A stretch of 64,000 nt of DNA from contig MU404075.1 of the NCBI GenBank assembly GCA_022695795.1, forward strand, positions 62,001 through 126,000, read 5' to 3'. The stretch is from Biscogniauxia marginata (Eukaryota; Ascomycota; Sordariomycetes; Xylariales; Xylariaceae). Shown piece by piece: positions 10,695-24,297 of this stretch. Within the stretch, counting starts at the first letter, position 1, and the number at the start of each line of letters is the position of its first letter. The notes beneath the pieces are model-generated. The model saw nothing but the letters and a program-made list of their open reading frames with translations. It was not told the DNA's origin and did no database searches. The translations under genes and the position numbers were made by a program.

Positions 10695-13600
10695 TGAAGC
10701 CAGCTTGAAGATGTATAGAAGTGAGGCTGAAGAGCCCGTTTGTAGTGACGAGTTGAGTGTTAGATGGCTGGAGCTCTAGTCTGAGCTTCAGAGGTCCCAA
10801 GCAGTAGAGGTGCTTGTGGAGCAAGTTGTGGATGGTAGGTAGCAGTAGTGTGTAAGTTGGTGATGATGCTTGGAGGCTATAAGCTCCTATTTTATATCAA
10901 AGTGTATGTCTGATATGTCAACTTGTTGGTTTCGATGGTCTGGGATAGGCTGATGGGAGAGGTGCTTGAGCGGAGGGGAGACGGCTGTCTTATGTATGTA
11001 AGTAGCCAGGAATGATAGTCAGACTGTTGTCCGGGATGTTGTCGAATTGCACGATGGGAGAGACAGACAAGAGCGATACACAGGTACCTCCGATCTGTGT
11101 ACTCGCGCTTGTCACCGCCTGACCCAGTGTACCTGGGCCAGCAGGTACCACGCCGACTGCCATTGCGGTAATATCGACGTGTGGGTTGGGTATCGAGGTA
11201 CCTGTCGTCAGCGTTCATAGCGAGTTACAAAAATAATTGCCCAAACCAGCCAGGGCCACAGTGACGCAGCCAGGTGAGTGGCCGGCTGGGGTCGGCAGGC
11301 CTGGGATATGCAAGGCCTTAGCAGGTGGAGCGCCGGTGGGTCCATCAGTGGATCCCCTGAGCTGGTGTGTGGCGCACAGATGGAAGAAAATGAAACAAGC
11401 ATAAGCCCCTGGGCCCTGTCTTTCAGCATGTGCTCATCCCCCCTGTCAGACGCCGCCATGGGTCCATGTTGGGTATGTACAGTACATACCTACATGCATG
11501 TACGTAGGGGGGCAGGGGGAGAGAACAATTTGCTTGAAATTAGGACTGCCCCAAAATAGCGTCCGTATATTTCCATAGCCGTATGCACTCGTACGGTCAT
11601 CAATAGCAATGTAATGTAGAGTGGAAAGAGACGGGATTGTACCGATTGTACTAACTAAACCAATACGGTGAAGTGAGATCCGTTAGAGAGATATGCGTGT
11701 ACTATTATTGTACTACTTGCTGCATGTGGTAAGTAATAAGTGAACCGAACCGAACCCAACGGAATATTGCGGGTAGCATTAATACACACTCAACTCTCTC
11801 ACACATACCGTACAGTATTATCCCCACTAACAGATACACTCTCTCTATTCCTGTCTCTGGCTCTATCCTGTCTCTCTCCACCACTCCAGACAATTACCAC
11901 AACAGCGACAAAAAGAAAAAAAAAAAGAAAAAGAAGTAGAAGGCTCTTAGAACAACCAAACTAAGTCCCTCCATTCGGTCTGGCCATCTGGTTCCAGGCT
12001 GTCGTAAACCAGAGATTCCCATCGTTCGAGTTTTAGTTTAGAACAAAAAATAGTTCTTTTCTCTTCCTCGCTCCCCGTCTAAGTGGGTTTGCTTATTATT
12101 ACAGCGTTCGGTTTAAGCCGAACATAAGGGGAAGTGGAGCATCTCATTACGGTTGACGCTTGGGTATTCACGGCGCCTTGTGGTGATGTGAATTGAACGA
12201 ACGGACACGACGCCCAGCTCGAGCTGGTGTGGCACGTTTTCAGTACAGGGGAAATTGCACACGCCAGAGACTGCGTTCCAGAATCGCCCATCGAAGCGGC
12301 AGGTCTGAATCAGTTCGGAGACGAGACGCATGCCGCAACTCGCTCAATCTATCCATCTATGCATGTAGTTTGATCGTTTATCCCGTAAAAGACGTGTGAG
12401 ACTGCTAAGACGGGTGGGTGTATCGCTGCTTGACGATCAATGGCCCAATTGAATGCCACCGGTAGTACGGCATTGGGGGGGAAAGGTGAATTCACGCTCG
12501 TCGTGAGCATTTGCATGCAAGGAATCGAGAGGTCAGCTGGTCTACAAGCCCTTGGTGACATTTCTGACTGGGCTGGAAGAGTTCCCCCCCTGCATTCCAG
12601 CCTTAACTGCTTAATTGTTCCTCGATGTGGTGGCTGATTAATTGCTACGATTGTTCGCGACGGCGCACAGGCTTGGCGCTCTATTCGGCAATAATGAGGA
12701 GAAGAAGCAACTCGCACGATCATCATGACATTCGTGGCTGGCGATCTCCCTCGCCGTGCCACGAGGTTTTAGAAAAGGAAAAAAAAAGGACATCGCGATC
12801 CGATGTCTCTACCGCCCTTTTCGCATTGATTCTAGCAATTGGTTTCGTGTTGTCTTATGGCGCTCCTGGCTGGAGCTTAGCTTCTTACGTGCTTCTACCT
12901 ACTCGTCTCATACATCTGAGTCTGGGCTGTAGGCAGGCGAGCTGTTGAAGAGAAGTATAAGCTGTCCCCAGGAGGTCCTGCCCATCGGAGGCTTGATAGG
13001 CTGAAAACATCAAAAGATTCTGCTCTTTCGTCACGCAATGGCTTATCTCCGGGAGCTGAACAATTACAATTACACTGAAGACCTCACAGGGGTTGGGTGG
13101 TATGCTGGACTCTCAGCGCATACTGCAGATGGTCGATATCGACTAATACGGGTAGTTCCTTGCGAGCCTTTCGTCCACTATCGTGGTCGGCCTCCGAGAC
13201 CAGATCTGAGTTGCATATACTTCAGACTTCCCGTGTCTATTTGATGTCATCGATCCTTCCGTGTATCACCCTTGGAGAGGCATGGTTCAAGCATATGTGA
13301 ACTGCTAACTACCTACATATCCCGCAGCCTTGTCTCACACTAGTGGTTCGATGAACATCCATAGAGCGAGAAGAGGAGGGGCGGCGGGCCGACGTATCGG
13401 CCAACTAGATGGAGCAGAGTAACCGATTTGATACTTCGGCCCCCAGATTACATAGCAGCAGGCCGCTGGGAAGGCCGCAGAAAAGCACCGGCCGATGGAG
13501 GGAATATCACCCAACAGAATCGACTGAGGGATATGCGCTCCAGTGGTGATAATCCCGGAACCAGCATGAAGCCGTGACTCACAATGAGGTGGCCTTTGAT

Positions 13601-15561
13601 ACTAATAAAACCTGTTCCACTCAGGCACCCTAAATTCACCGATTTCTTCCCAACTCTTGGGCAGGCCGTTCCAAGGCTGAGGACACAGAACTGTGTATAC
13701 GACTTGCAGCAGAGCGCATTCCTAGCGCATTCCTACAACGCACAACAGAATTCTAATAAAAAAAAACTACTTCCTCGCGCCCACTTGGCCTTAGTGTTGC
13801 CGCTAGCAGTGCGTATCCCTGGGCAGGGCTGATGACAGCATACGCCGTTTGATACGACGCCGCGAGCGTGTACAGTACATATCTGACTGGTGCTCACGCA
13901 GTCCCTGTCGAAATGCCGATTGAGGGCTGCTGAACCTGGGAGGACCTTGGAGTATTAATTTTAACACTCACCGCTTTCACGATTAGCGAGAATTAGAAAA
14001 ACTAATCTGAAGCAAGGCTGAGATTCTGTCGTACTGTATACGGAACATCTGACATTGTAATGCTATGCGCTGATTCGAGACGGCGAATGTAAATCGTTGA
14101 CCCTGCATAGTACATCCCGCGGGTAAATATGTATATGCATATTACTGCAATAATTCTGCAACGACTCCGCAGATACTTGCAATATAGGTAGGTAATAAAA
14201 ATACACACAAGTCTTTTAACTGACGGACGCTGGGGCTCCTTCTGGGATCAGCCTGGCGTAACAGTGAGGTTCATCCATGGATCGATACCAGTCAGCAGAG
14301 AGACAGGAACTTGGCAAGGCTGGCGACAAGAGGAAGAGAGTGTCATTCTTCACGATCATGGTCCAGCGCACTGAGCGTATGCGGATACGAGAAGAAGAAT
14401 CTGACTGGTCAGACTATTCGACAAAAATATCCCGACCGTCCCTAGCCGTATCGAGAAAATCTTCAACGATAGGCATCAAGATCAGGGTTTTCAGAGCTCA
14501 CCTCCGTTCAATTGCCGTGCTCGCATAGTGTATCCCATCCAGCCCATCCCATGTCGGTCCCCATATCTGTCCTTTTTCTCTCACAAGTCCCGTGTCTATC
14601 AGGCCCCTTCCATGAAGTCATCGGGACCCTAGATCTTAGTGAAAGGGACCTGACATGTGGAGATACTCATTTCCTTCAGCCATCGTAAACAATCTCCCGT
14701 CATTTCACGCCTGCGCTTGTCAGGCCAGATACGGGATCGTGCGCGCCAGGGGTTTCTGGGCTAGAGTAGCGCTAGTTTTCAGCCATCCCATTAAAGAGAC
14801 CTTAGGCAAACTTGGGCGAGACGAAGGGGATAAGGGAAAAAATAGCCAGAGAGCACGGATCAGCTATGGAAAACTTCTTCGTCTTCTAGAAGAGTTCTAA
14901 ACTTCTTGGCTTCTTCTCACCGCAAGAGGGCGCCCCATTTCCCACATATCTCCACATGCCTTTCATCAAAACTCGCGGCTCGCCGAGAATGTACTGTACG
15001 TACCTACCGACTCGTGCTCCGTGCTTTTTTCCTTATGATCGTTGAGCTAAAGTTTCAGGGCTTGCTGGTCCTCATCTTGTCGACGTTCATCACGCCCGCA
15101 AATCCGTTTGACCCTCCGTTAAGGGGACTGCGGTTCACCGTAGGATCTTGGATCGCAAGGTCTTGCGCAGAGAGAGAGTCACGGGGGGCTCGACTTTGCC
15201 GCTTATGAACATGGATCTTCGGTTACCGAGCAAGAGGAATGCTACTTGAGCCCGTTCGCAAAGGATGATCATCAAAAAGCAGCCACGAGTAAATTTTTTT
15301 TAAAACCCCCCTCCAAAGTAAAGAGCAAACGGCTCAGAGGAGTTGTCATCAATCAGATGACTTCCGCGACCCCATGCGCAAATTCGGGCTGATCGGAGGC
15401 TTTGCGGCCTAGGCAGCTAGGGTTCACCCAGTCTGTTGGGTCCTCATACATTGTATGTAGGTAGACAGACGCAATTCTTCTGTGAATTCCGGCAGAGCAA
15501 GGGCAAAATTCTTCATCGGCGAATTGGACCGATCCTCTCGCAGCTTAGGCTCTTGGTCTCC
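10695..15561. other. Gene desert, part 2
   Basis: No supportable gene. It contains a perfect 9-bp-arm palindrome at 11472-11490, a TGTACAGTACA element at 13869-13879, a CT-rich tract followed by an A-rich tract at about 11830-11940, and scattered TACCTA motifs. ORFs of 60-137 codons overlap on both strands and none has a recognisable domain. Confidence 0.6.
11472..11490. repeat. Perfect palindrome GGTATGTAC-A-GTACATACC
   Basis: Nine-base arms around a single central A. It is the longest instance of a TGTACAGTACA-type element seen repeatedly in non-coding parts of the window. Confidence 0.75.
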
Positions 15562-15690
15562 ATGCTAGCGCTGATACTATTCCTCGTCACCGCCTCGCAA
15601 CTTGACGGGGTTCAGGTCGATCCTGATGATGGATGGGAAAAGAGAATTCAACGACTACTACCTGGCAGACTAAGGTACAACGATGGATGA
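15562..15690 (+). CDS. Candidate small secreted peptide ORF (42 aa)
   Basis: ATG at 15562 opens 42 codons beginning MLALILFLVTAS, which looks like a short signal peptide, followed by an acidic then basic segment with a KR dibasic pair. It sits in an extensive gene-free region. There is no family resemblance, and an ORF this short is easily met by chance. Confidence 0.13.
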   Translation: MLALILFLVTASQLDGVQVDPDDGWEKRIQRLLPGRLRYNDG

Positions 15691-18600
15691 CTCAATTCCC
15701 GTATTGTCGGTAATGCCCAAGGGTACACACGGACATGGTACACATCGGACCGTTGGAATTACGAATAAAGCCCGAGAGTCAATATAGCTACCTAGCTAGC
15801 TGTGGACACGCTTTAGTGTCATATTGAAGGGCAGACATGAAAAAAATGATAAATTGGCAATGCAAACGCTCTCTCCCTTAACACACGAGATGGGGTTATC
15901 CTGTTGCGATAATGCCATGATGTGTGACCCATGACGGCGTGGCTCGCAAAGCAATTGGATGCCCTTAGGGGATGAAAGCCTCTCAGCATTAGTATGCTTA
16001 TTTCATCGGCTATATCACATAGGTAGTATATCTCTTTGGGATGCCTCCGAGCTAGCGAGTTGTACTGTACATCTGCCTGAATAACCCTTGCTCGTTCGAG
16101 TGATCGAAGTTTCCGGGACTTATTAGATTATCACTCACATGCAATCGAGACTAGGTTATCCGAACCAACAATTGGGGTCCGTCAGGCCATTATCAGTTTG
16201 TAGGCTATATAGCCCGCTGATTACGTCCCATGTGAAATCTTACAGCCTTAGGGGGCCTAGGCAGGCTTACCTAGTCCCTCGCGTGCATATGTATGACCAT
16301 AAGCACGGGTGTGCCTTTGCAAGCCGGCTACATACTGACCAACCAACCAGCCTGCTCTGCTTGCATCGTGGAGTGTACAAGGCTGAGATGAACTGATAAG
16401 GTATGTAACCTAGATGTGTTGTAGATCACGTATGCATGTCGATTGCAGGGTACTTGTGAGGCGGTGTCTCTGTTGACCTTTGCTGATTGCATCTCTTTTC
16501 CTTTTTAGCCTTCGTTTCTCTTCACTTGCCACTGCCAGGCACATGGACTTGCTAGCCTACTGCTCGTCTATCCAATGCCTCCTGGCATTGGCACTAAGCC
16601 GGCTCGTAGAGGACGCAGTCGCATGTACTTTTGACACTCCGGCTCTCTCGGAGATCAGTATGGGCACGTCTTGACGAGTTTCAGCATTTTGGGTGTCCAA
16701 ACTCACCGCTCAAATTAGTATACTCGCAAGCGGTTGAGATCACCAAGCTAAACGCGGGGAAAATATGGTCTACTGACCTGCAAGTGCTGCAGCTCTGTGG
16801 CGGGTGCTTCGGATCTTGAAGTAGAATAGTGCCCTTCTCGGTTGTGCTGCTCAGCTACCGCGCCAAACAGGGACTTCCGTTACGGGACCAATGAATGCTG
16901 AGACTTGGCCCTGAGACATCGATAAACTCCATGAATCCCATCATCGACGTCGATAAGCGGGCTAGGCCAGGGCGGTCAGGAATCAGACCTGACACCAACT
17001 CACCTTGTCTGGCTAGAGTTACACTGGTGAGAAAAGAACAGACCACCTTGCAGACCTGATCCCCCGCGATAGCGATTCCAATCTCCCACGTGGAGGCAGG
17101 GGGCCGTAAAACAACGACCCCTGACAATCGGTCATCTCCTTGTCTGTCCTGCGTGGTCCGAACACACAATTTGACACTCGAAGCGCATGGGGAACGTTCG
17201 ACGCAGCGTACGATATGGTCCCACCTAGGTACACTTTGCGGTGATGGCGATGGCAAAGAGAAAGGTCGGTTTCACAGAAATGGGAATGCGCGCATATAAT
17301 TACGGTGGCCACGGTAGCTATGCATGCGCCTACCCGGCTCACAGTCGACCACGGAACTAAACACGTCAATGATATACATCATCAAGTCCTCACGAGGCTT
17401 GCCGCCCTGAGTCTCTTTCTCCCTTTCGCTCTCTCTCTCTGTCTCGCAACACAGGCTCGAAAGGGCAAATATCGCTTACGATCGTTAATCGGAAAGTCGG
17501 TATGCCTGCATTCTAGATGCTACTCTATAAACGTACAGGGGTTGTTTCCTGATTCTTCGGAGTTTAAGAGCTTAGGTCAGACTCGGTCTTTGTATTGCCT
17601 AGACAACCAACCTATCCTCCGTCCTGGTCCTTTTGCTGGATTATTGCCAGCCTTTCCTCCCATATGAGTCAGCGTCGTGCTGGCGCTCGGCCGGATGGTG
17701 AGGCTGAGTAAAACAACCGTGGACAAGTCTAGGTACCTAACTCTCTTAAACATACGGCACGGCCTTTTGGCTAGGGCTGTGGGGGCGTTCACCACGCATG
17801 CATATCATGAAAGTGCACCACTGCAATACCATGATGTATCGTAGTGTACATAACAAGGGGCCTGGAGGAATATGGGGAATTTAGACATGTCGGATGGGGA
17901 ATCGTATCGTACGGACGGCCAATTCGGACTTTGACACCTACCTACAAGGCCCTGTCTTTGGCCCGCTGTCGCCAATTCATTCCTTGGGAAAATAGCTCGT
18001 CCCAGACAGACTTGGGGTAATTTACCAACTCTCTGGGCTAGATGCAATGCAGCCCGGCGAGCACGTCAAACGGATTGGGCGGAGGCTTTCGCCCTATCTG
18101 TCGACTGAAACCAGGCAGAAAGGTACCGAGGAGGAGCTCTTTGGGTTGTTCGACTCTCAGATCCTTGGTGTCGACCCCTCTTGGGCCCTCCATTACGAAG
18201 CTCGAAGTGGTGGGCAGCACCTTGATACATGGCAGAGTAGTACTGAGGGCCGCCCAACATTGGCGTGGGCAGCCAATTCGCACGACATAGTGCCGATACT
18301 CACACAAGCCATAGTTGTATTGCATGTATGATACATATAAACCAGCACATGATCTCCCCTTGCGAACCCCCCAAACACAGCACATACGTATGTGGTGTCG
18401 ATGCTAACACGATCTTAGTATAGCAGGACAACACCGCACTACCTTTTCTTGGTAAAACTATGGCAGCTAGTATAGATCACCGTTGATCTACATGTCGATA
18501 GAGAGGGTCTACCTTAATTAGATTACTACCGGCAGACAGATCGTCTAGGGCTAAGTACAGTAGTTAATTCACAGAAAAGAAGTACTTTATTTTCGCTTAT

Positions 18601-19318
18601 TCACGCCTCCGGAACGCTCGGTCTTAAGTGTAAATAGAGATGGAGGTTTGTCTGTGCTGGCTTACGATAGGCTTGTGCTTGTAAGAGGTGGTATCTCACA
18701 AGACAAAACACGAGGTTCTCTCGTCTCGAACGAACGATCAGAGACTTGGACGCGACCCTACTATCGCATCACTCCGCATTGGTATCGTATTCGCCTTGCT
18801 GCGCGTGATGGCTGTGAATGAAATCCTTCCCTAGGCAAAATAACAGGTCCACGACCCATCCCACAACCCACCTCCATGTCATGTACGTATGTGCATATGT
18901 ATGAAATGGGCGTTGTGCTGGTGTATGTATGTATGTACTGTACCTTCTCCTTCGGCGTCTGCCCAAACCAGAGGGATTTCCCATAATCCCGCAGTCTGCC
19001 GAGGGAACCCGGCAGTACGGATATGCCAAGAAATCGTTGATCTGCCACCTGCGACACACGTGCTATTCTGGGCAGCTGGGACTTGGGAACTTTGAAGCGG
19101 GGGTGGAGGACTACCTACCTGGGTATCGTACATATCTACATGCATACATGACGCGCAAACGCCTATCAATATCGCATTCGCACATGGGATAAATGGGAAA
19201 TGCAGCCTGATAAGCGAGAGGGCAGGGCGATGAGAAAATATGACGAGGCGGTGATGAGTAACAACATCGCGATCCACACCAGCTAACCAGTCTAGCTAGG
19301 TATGTTCTTTGTACGGCG
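15691..19318. other. Gene desert, part 3
   Basis: No supportable gene. TGTACTGTACA lies at 16061-16071 and TGTACTGTACC at 18934-18944. A CT-dinucleotide-rich stretch lies near 17405-17450. ORFs up to 133 codons overlap in opposite strands without recognisable domains. Confidence 0.6.
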
Positions 19319-19342
19319 CATACATACATACATACATACATA
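19319..19342. repeat. (CATA)n microsatellite
   Basis: About six CATA units, followed by further TACATA/CACA repeats, in non-coding sequence. Confidence 0.85.
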
Positions 19343-22300
19343 CTTACATACACACACTACTAAATTGTTCTGCCTGAATCTGTTAGTCCCTAGCTAGTTG
19401 GGAGGTCGCTCGAGCAAGGGACTGAGAACGGGGTATCACGGCCCTGACAGCGGTGTATGAAGAAGCAAATCACAGCAATCCATTAGGTTGGACAACCCGA
19501 AGAAAGGACGGATGGAACCCCGCCAGGCCGCAAGCTTATTGACCTGTATGCGTACGTGTATGTGAATGTGTACATATGTGTATGTGTGCCTATGTGTTGA
19601 TGAGCCTTGATGGTTGTCACACCAGCCAGGGGCAAAAGCGATGAATCATCCGGCAATGGAGGGTTTACGAGGCAATTATGGTGTGATATTTCACTCTCAC
19701 TCTCAAACACTCTCTCTCTATGTGAAAGTAGGTAGGCTAGGTACCTGAACGATCACGTCCCGAGCCGGAGGGCGGACAACGGGTGCGGGCTTTCACCCCT
19801 CGCATCTTTCCTACCGTTTCCGTCTATCCGTCCGTCCACCTCAGCCAGCGCAACTAGTAAGTAACTAGCAGGGGCCTCACTTAGCCAGCCCACTCACCTT
19901 TATTATTATCGTCGTCAGCTGACGGACACCACTACATACTATGTATCAACAATATCAGGGATATATATCTTCGCCCGTAAGGGAGGGCAGTCCCCCGGTA
20001 AACACGCTCATATCTCGCTCCGTCAGATAAACGTCATAGTAAGTTTAATGCCTGTTGATAGTCTGGGCACTTTCATCGATAGTTTCAGACTCGGCGACTT
20101 TTCGGGGGCCCCTTAGACGTCGTTTATCTCTCTCGTGGATTCGCGCCGCGTTTTAAGCTCACAAAAGGCACCCACAATCATGAACAAAGGGCTAGGGCTG
20201 ACGATTCGTTTCATATCGCCGGGCCCAGGTACACGCCCTCGTGTGCACACCTAGGTATGTGAGTAAGACATGTAGGTACTGTAAGGCGCCGGCGAGCTAT
20301 CTCCAGAGCCTTGCCCTGATCAACGGTCACACCAACGATACACGGGTCTTTTCTCCGCCCGCCTCTGTATACGGGGTATCTGGGGGGCCCGCGACACAAA
20401 GCAGGGGAAGTGTGCGTGTGTAGGTATGGAAGGAGCTGGTAATCGGATAAATTGGCACCGATCAGTGGTGGTCAGAACTGTAAAGGACTTTCTGGTGGAT
20501 AGACAATTATAGATAGTGCTTACCTGACCTACATACTAACGCGTTCATATGTAACCTTGGTGGTACTGTAAACAGTAGTACGAAACATAGCACAGTAAGG
20601 GACCGGAGGTGCGAAATGAATTGGTGAACCAATACTTTGTTTTACGTGTATACACTCTTACCCGATTCTGATCTGACTGCAGCGAGCCGAGCCGACAACT
20701 CAGAGAAAACTATCCCGCAATCCATCTGTCCGTCCGTTCACGCGCAAGTGTGTGAACGGGTAGAAACACGCCTCACTCAGGTCATTCTTGACGATGATCA
20801 GTTCATGGTGCCGGAGGACGAGGACAATAGGGCAGGGCAAATGGGCAGGAATGCGGCGCTGAAGGGAGGGATCGACTAGGTAGTTCCGTAATACAGCTTC
20901 AGAGGAAGAGAGCTCCTCTGGGCGCGTTTCCCATCGAAACTCCTACCCGCCTCCCATCAACAAGGCATCGAGCCGGATTTTGCTTCAGCCAGGGGCGCAC
21001 TCGGTTTAGCGACTTGAACTAGGCTATCAGCAAGATTGCTTACAAACGCATGAAGGAACTCTTACACTACCGCTAAGTGAGTAGGATCGTGGGTTTTGAG
21101 CACCCAAAGAGTCACGGAGGCTAAAGGTGGTTTCGGTCTTAATCCGCGCGACTATTACGAACTAGGTATACAATAAACAGTTACGATGGTTGTAGTCTGT
21201 GTCATACTCATAAGATCTAATAAATCGAAACGTAGTATCGTATGGATACCCAATCTGAGTTATTCCAGTCATAGATTACTCAGCCTATACATGTTACAGA
21301 GGTACTATGCGGAGGTGGAAACAAGTCTGGTCTGGTGCATACGAAATAGGTATACGATCCCTCTCAAGCTATGTTGCTTAGCAGAGCCGTGACAGTCTAC
21401 CACGGACCAGCTCTATTGTTAGAACCAGGCCTAATTACGTATGTGTGAGTACGCTACCAGACCAACTTACAGATCATGCACTCTCGGCTGTGGAAATAAG
21501 CGGGAATATAGTACATCATTTCTGTGAGAGTTACCTAAACCCTTGAAAATCTTGCTGGGTATCTAATTTGATTTAGACCCTCTTCATCGATAGATCGTCT
21601 GCGGTCCCTGCAACAAGTTCAGATCGTGCCGCATCAATCCCCATCGTGGGATATTTCCCAGCGCAGATTATTAATCATCTACCTATAGCAACTAGGCACT
21701 GCTATCAACTATACGTGGGTCAGTTCCTACTGTACTTTTACCATCAACCATGTAAAAGCAGTGCCATATGTTAGGAACTCGGACGGATATAAGACCTTTC
21801 CTCCTCCCCCCCTGTCCCCCATGTTATATCAAGATCCACTTGGTGTTACCAACGCGGTAAAGTCAAGCGATTTATATAGTTTACAATCATTGGTTTGATA
21901 GTTACCTACAATACCTAAACCAGTATTAACAAAAACGACAGATCGCAAAAAAAAAAAAAGAAGACAAAAAAAGAAGAGGCCTCGCAAAAGAACACCTGAA
22001 ACAGGATCGACGATTGTCATCTTCAAAACAAGGTACATACGCCACACACCTGCCCACCCAGCCCCCTCCCTCGAGCTCCATCTAGGCAGTATCATCACAG
22101 CCTGGTACCTAGGGTGTTCGTAAGTCAATAAACCCCAGGGGGGGGAGGGGAGAGAGAGCTGGACGACCCACGGCCAAGGGCAGGAGGTTGGAAGAACTAG
22201 CTGGGGGTGTTGGCCCGTGACCCATCGACAATGAAGTTGTTCTTATGTACAGTACCTACCTACCTACGGAGCTTCCTGGTAGGCATTATACTCCACACAG

Positions 22301-24297
22301 CTCAATATATAGATTAGTGAGATTATACCAGATGTAAAAAATGCGGCATCATCTTCGATCTCGGTTATTAGACGCCCTCGCTAATCAATGTGTAACCCCC
22401 CCCTTCTTCCTCCCCCCCTCCCCTCAGCAGGGAGCCCTGTCGCGTACGTACGTCCCGTGACCAAAAAAAAAACCCTTCGGAGACCTGTCGGGATATTTTA
22501 CTGCATTCTGCATTCTGCCGCGTGTATAATGTTGCCGTGGGGCAAGGTAACGATTGGAATTTGTCTGACTGATTGATTCATAAGAAATCGACGCCGGGGC
22601 TTTTGATCCCTGGCCGTGAGAATAACCGAAGCGACGATGAAGGAGAAAAAACCAAAAAAAACCCCCCCAAAAAAACCCACTTCGTACGGCTACCTATAAT
22701 CTGCGCTAGTTAAAGTGCAACTGATTTTGTCAGCCGCTCCCACGGTAAGGTTGATAATATCTTAAAAACCCAGGGTGGTTTGATTGGTTGATGGGTCAGG
22801 CAAGTTACCCCATGCGAGCGTATGTTATGCGCTTGCATGAACTAGGTAAACGATATCGCTCCGTTCCAGTACCATGTTTTGTCTACGTCGAATATCATGT
22901 GGTAGTGAACTTAGTGTACTAGATGACTTCGAACCAAGGTAGCCTACGTGTGAGGCCTTGGACTTGCGAAGTAAGGAAACTGACAGTCCCTTTGGAAAGC
23001 AGTCGATGAGGAGTGCTGTTAATTTCCTTTCCATTGAACTGTGAAGATTCCCAGGTCTCGCATGACACGACCGATCTACGAAGTCTCTTGATCCGTCGAT
23101 CATGAGGATATCCAAGGAGCTACTGGATTTAGTCTGTGAGCCTAATCTGCCATTATCATAGCCTTATGTATATCGTAACCGTACCAAGGTCAACAAAGGA
23201 ACACTCGTTCACTGACATCTTCACCGAAACCTTTAGTCATGTGCGACTTGATAACTGATGGGCGTTGGTATAGTTCACCACTTATACTGTACATGCTAGT
23301 TTTCGGATACCTCTAGTTTGCAAACATGACTGCTTTAGGGCACGGCCACATTGGTGCCATCAAACAGAGTGCTATGCCTATCAGCCCTACCACCTGTAGA
23401 CTATGGGGACCCTAAGCCTTGCGGTGCCAACCATTGTAGCCATCAAAGTCCTCCCGGCATCGACATTAGCAACGCAAGCTAGGCTACAATCTGTCAGCCG
23501 CATGTCGAACCGGCCCATGCAATGTCACTCTGTGTTGTCCCTGACGAGCCTCTTAAGACACTGTTGATGATTGTGACTGAAACGGGAAACATATGGCAAT
23601 GCAAACGCCACCTGCATTGTAGTGGGTGCGTCCCGGGCCGGCGAGCGAGTGGGTTTCGGTGTGTACAGTGCTCTGTGGGCTGCTTGATCGGTCCGTGACA
23701 TAGCTTCGAGGTCTGTGCTACAGCACACGTAGCTGGATGAGCGGTTAGATGTGATCAGACCAAGTCTAGTTGACGAAGACCATCACAAATACCACCACGT
23801 ACTAAAGTTGTGAGACCCTCAACAAATCCCTTACGAACAGCGAGGGTCCGAGCCGCACTGCCTAAAATTTGTTTCGGCCATGAGAACCACAAACACCCGG
23901 CCGTATTACAGCCTCGATGTTTAGGCTGTATGTGGGATTCCGAGTGTCATTGTCTGAAGGCTTTGCGATAGCACTCTGTCTGCCAATTGAGGTTGCATGA
24001 ATGACAGCTAGCAAATTAGACGCCCGGGAGTCTTCCCCAGACTTCTAATTTTGGAGCAGAGCAGCCCCCACGCGCCAAATTCGGCGATCACAATGACAAT
24101 GCAGGAAGTCCTGCAGTGTCACGCAACAGACATTTTCAATATTCCACCGTCGAGAGGACACTGGAACAAGGTTGCAAGGTTTGTGTATGCGGGCGAGGAG
24201 ACCTGCCCAACGGTGACTTGCCGACTATTGAAGATCCTGCAAGCCACATGTGCGAGATTAGCCCTTTGTAACATATTGTCACGAGGTCTCATACAGT
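19343..24297. other. Gene desert, part 4
   Basis: No supportable gene. The stretch has the densest TACCTA/TAGGTA motifs of the desert (for example 20228-20275, 20420 and 22252-22262), TGTACAGTACC at 22246-22256, A-rich runs (21947-21975) and a homopolymer patch at 22650-22675. No tRNA- or 5S-like pattern was found by eye. Confidence 0.6.

Noticed and set aside
12349..12762. 137-codon minus-strand ORF
   Set aside because: No recognisable motif and no splice or codon-usage support.
16855..17369. Two overlapping minus-strand ORFs of 116-133 codons
   Set aside because: Mutually overlapping frames without domain similarity; likely chance.
17305..17667. 120-codon plus-strand ORF with a hydrophobic segment
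   Set aside because: The hydrophobic part comes from a CT-dinucleotide run and the start is not ATG; no family resemblance.
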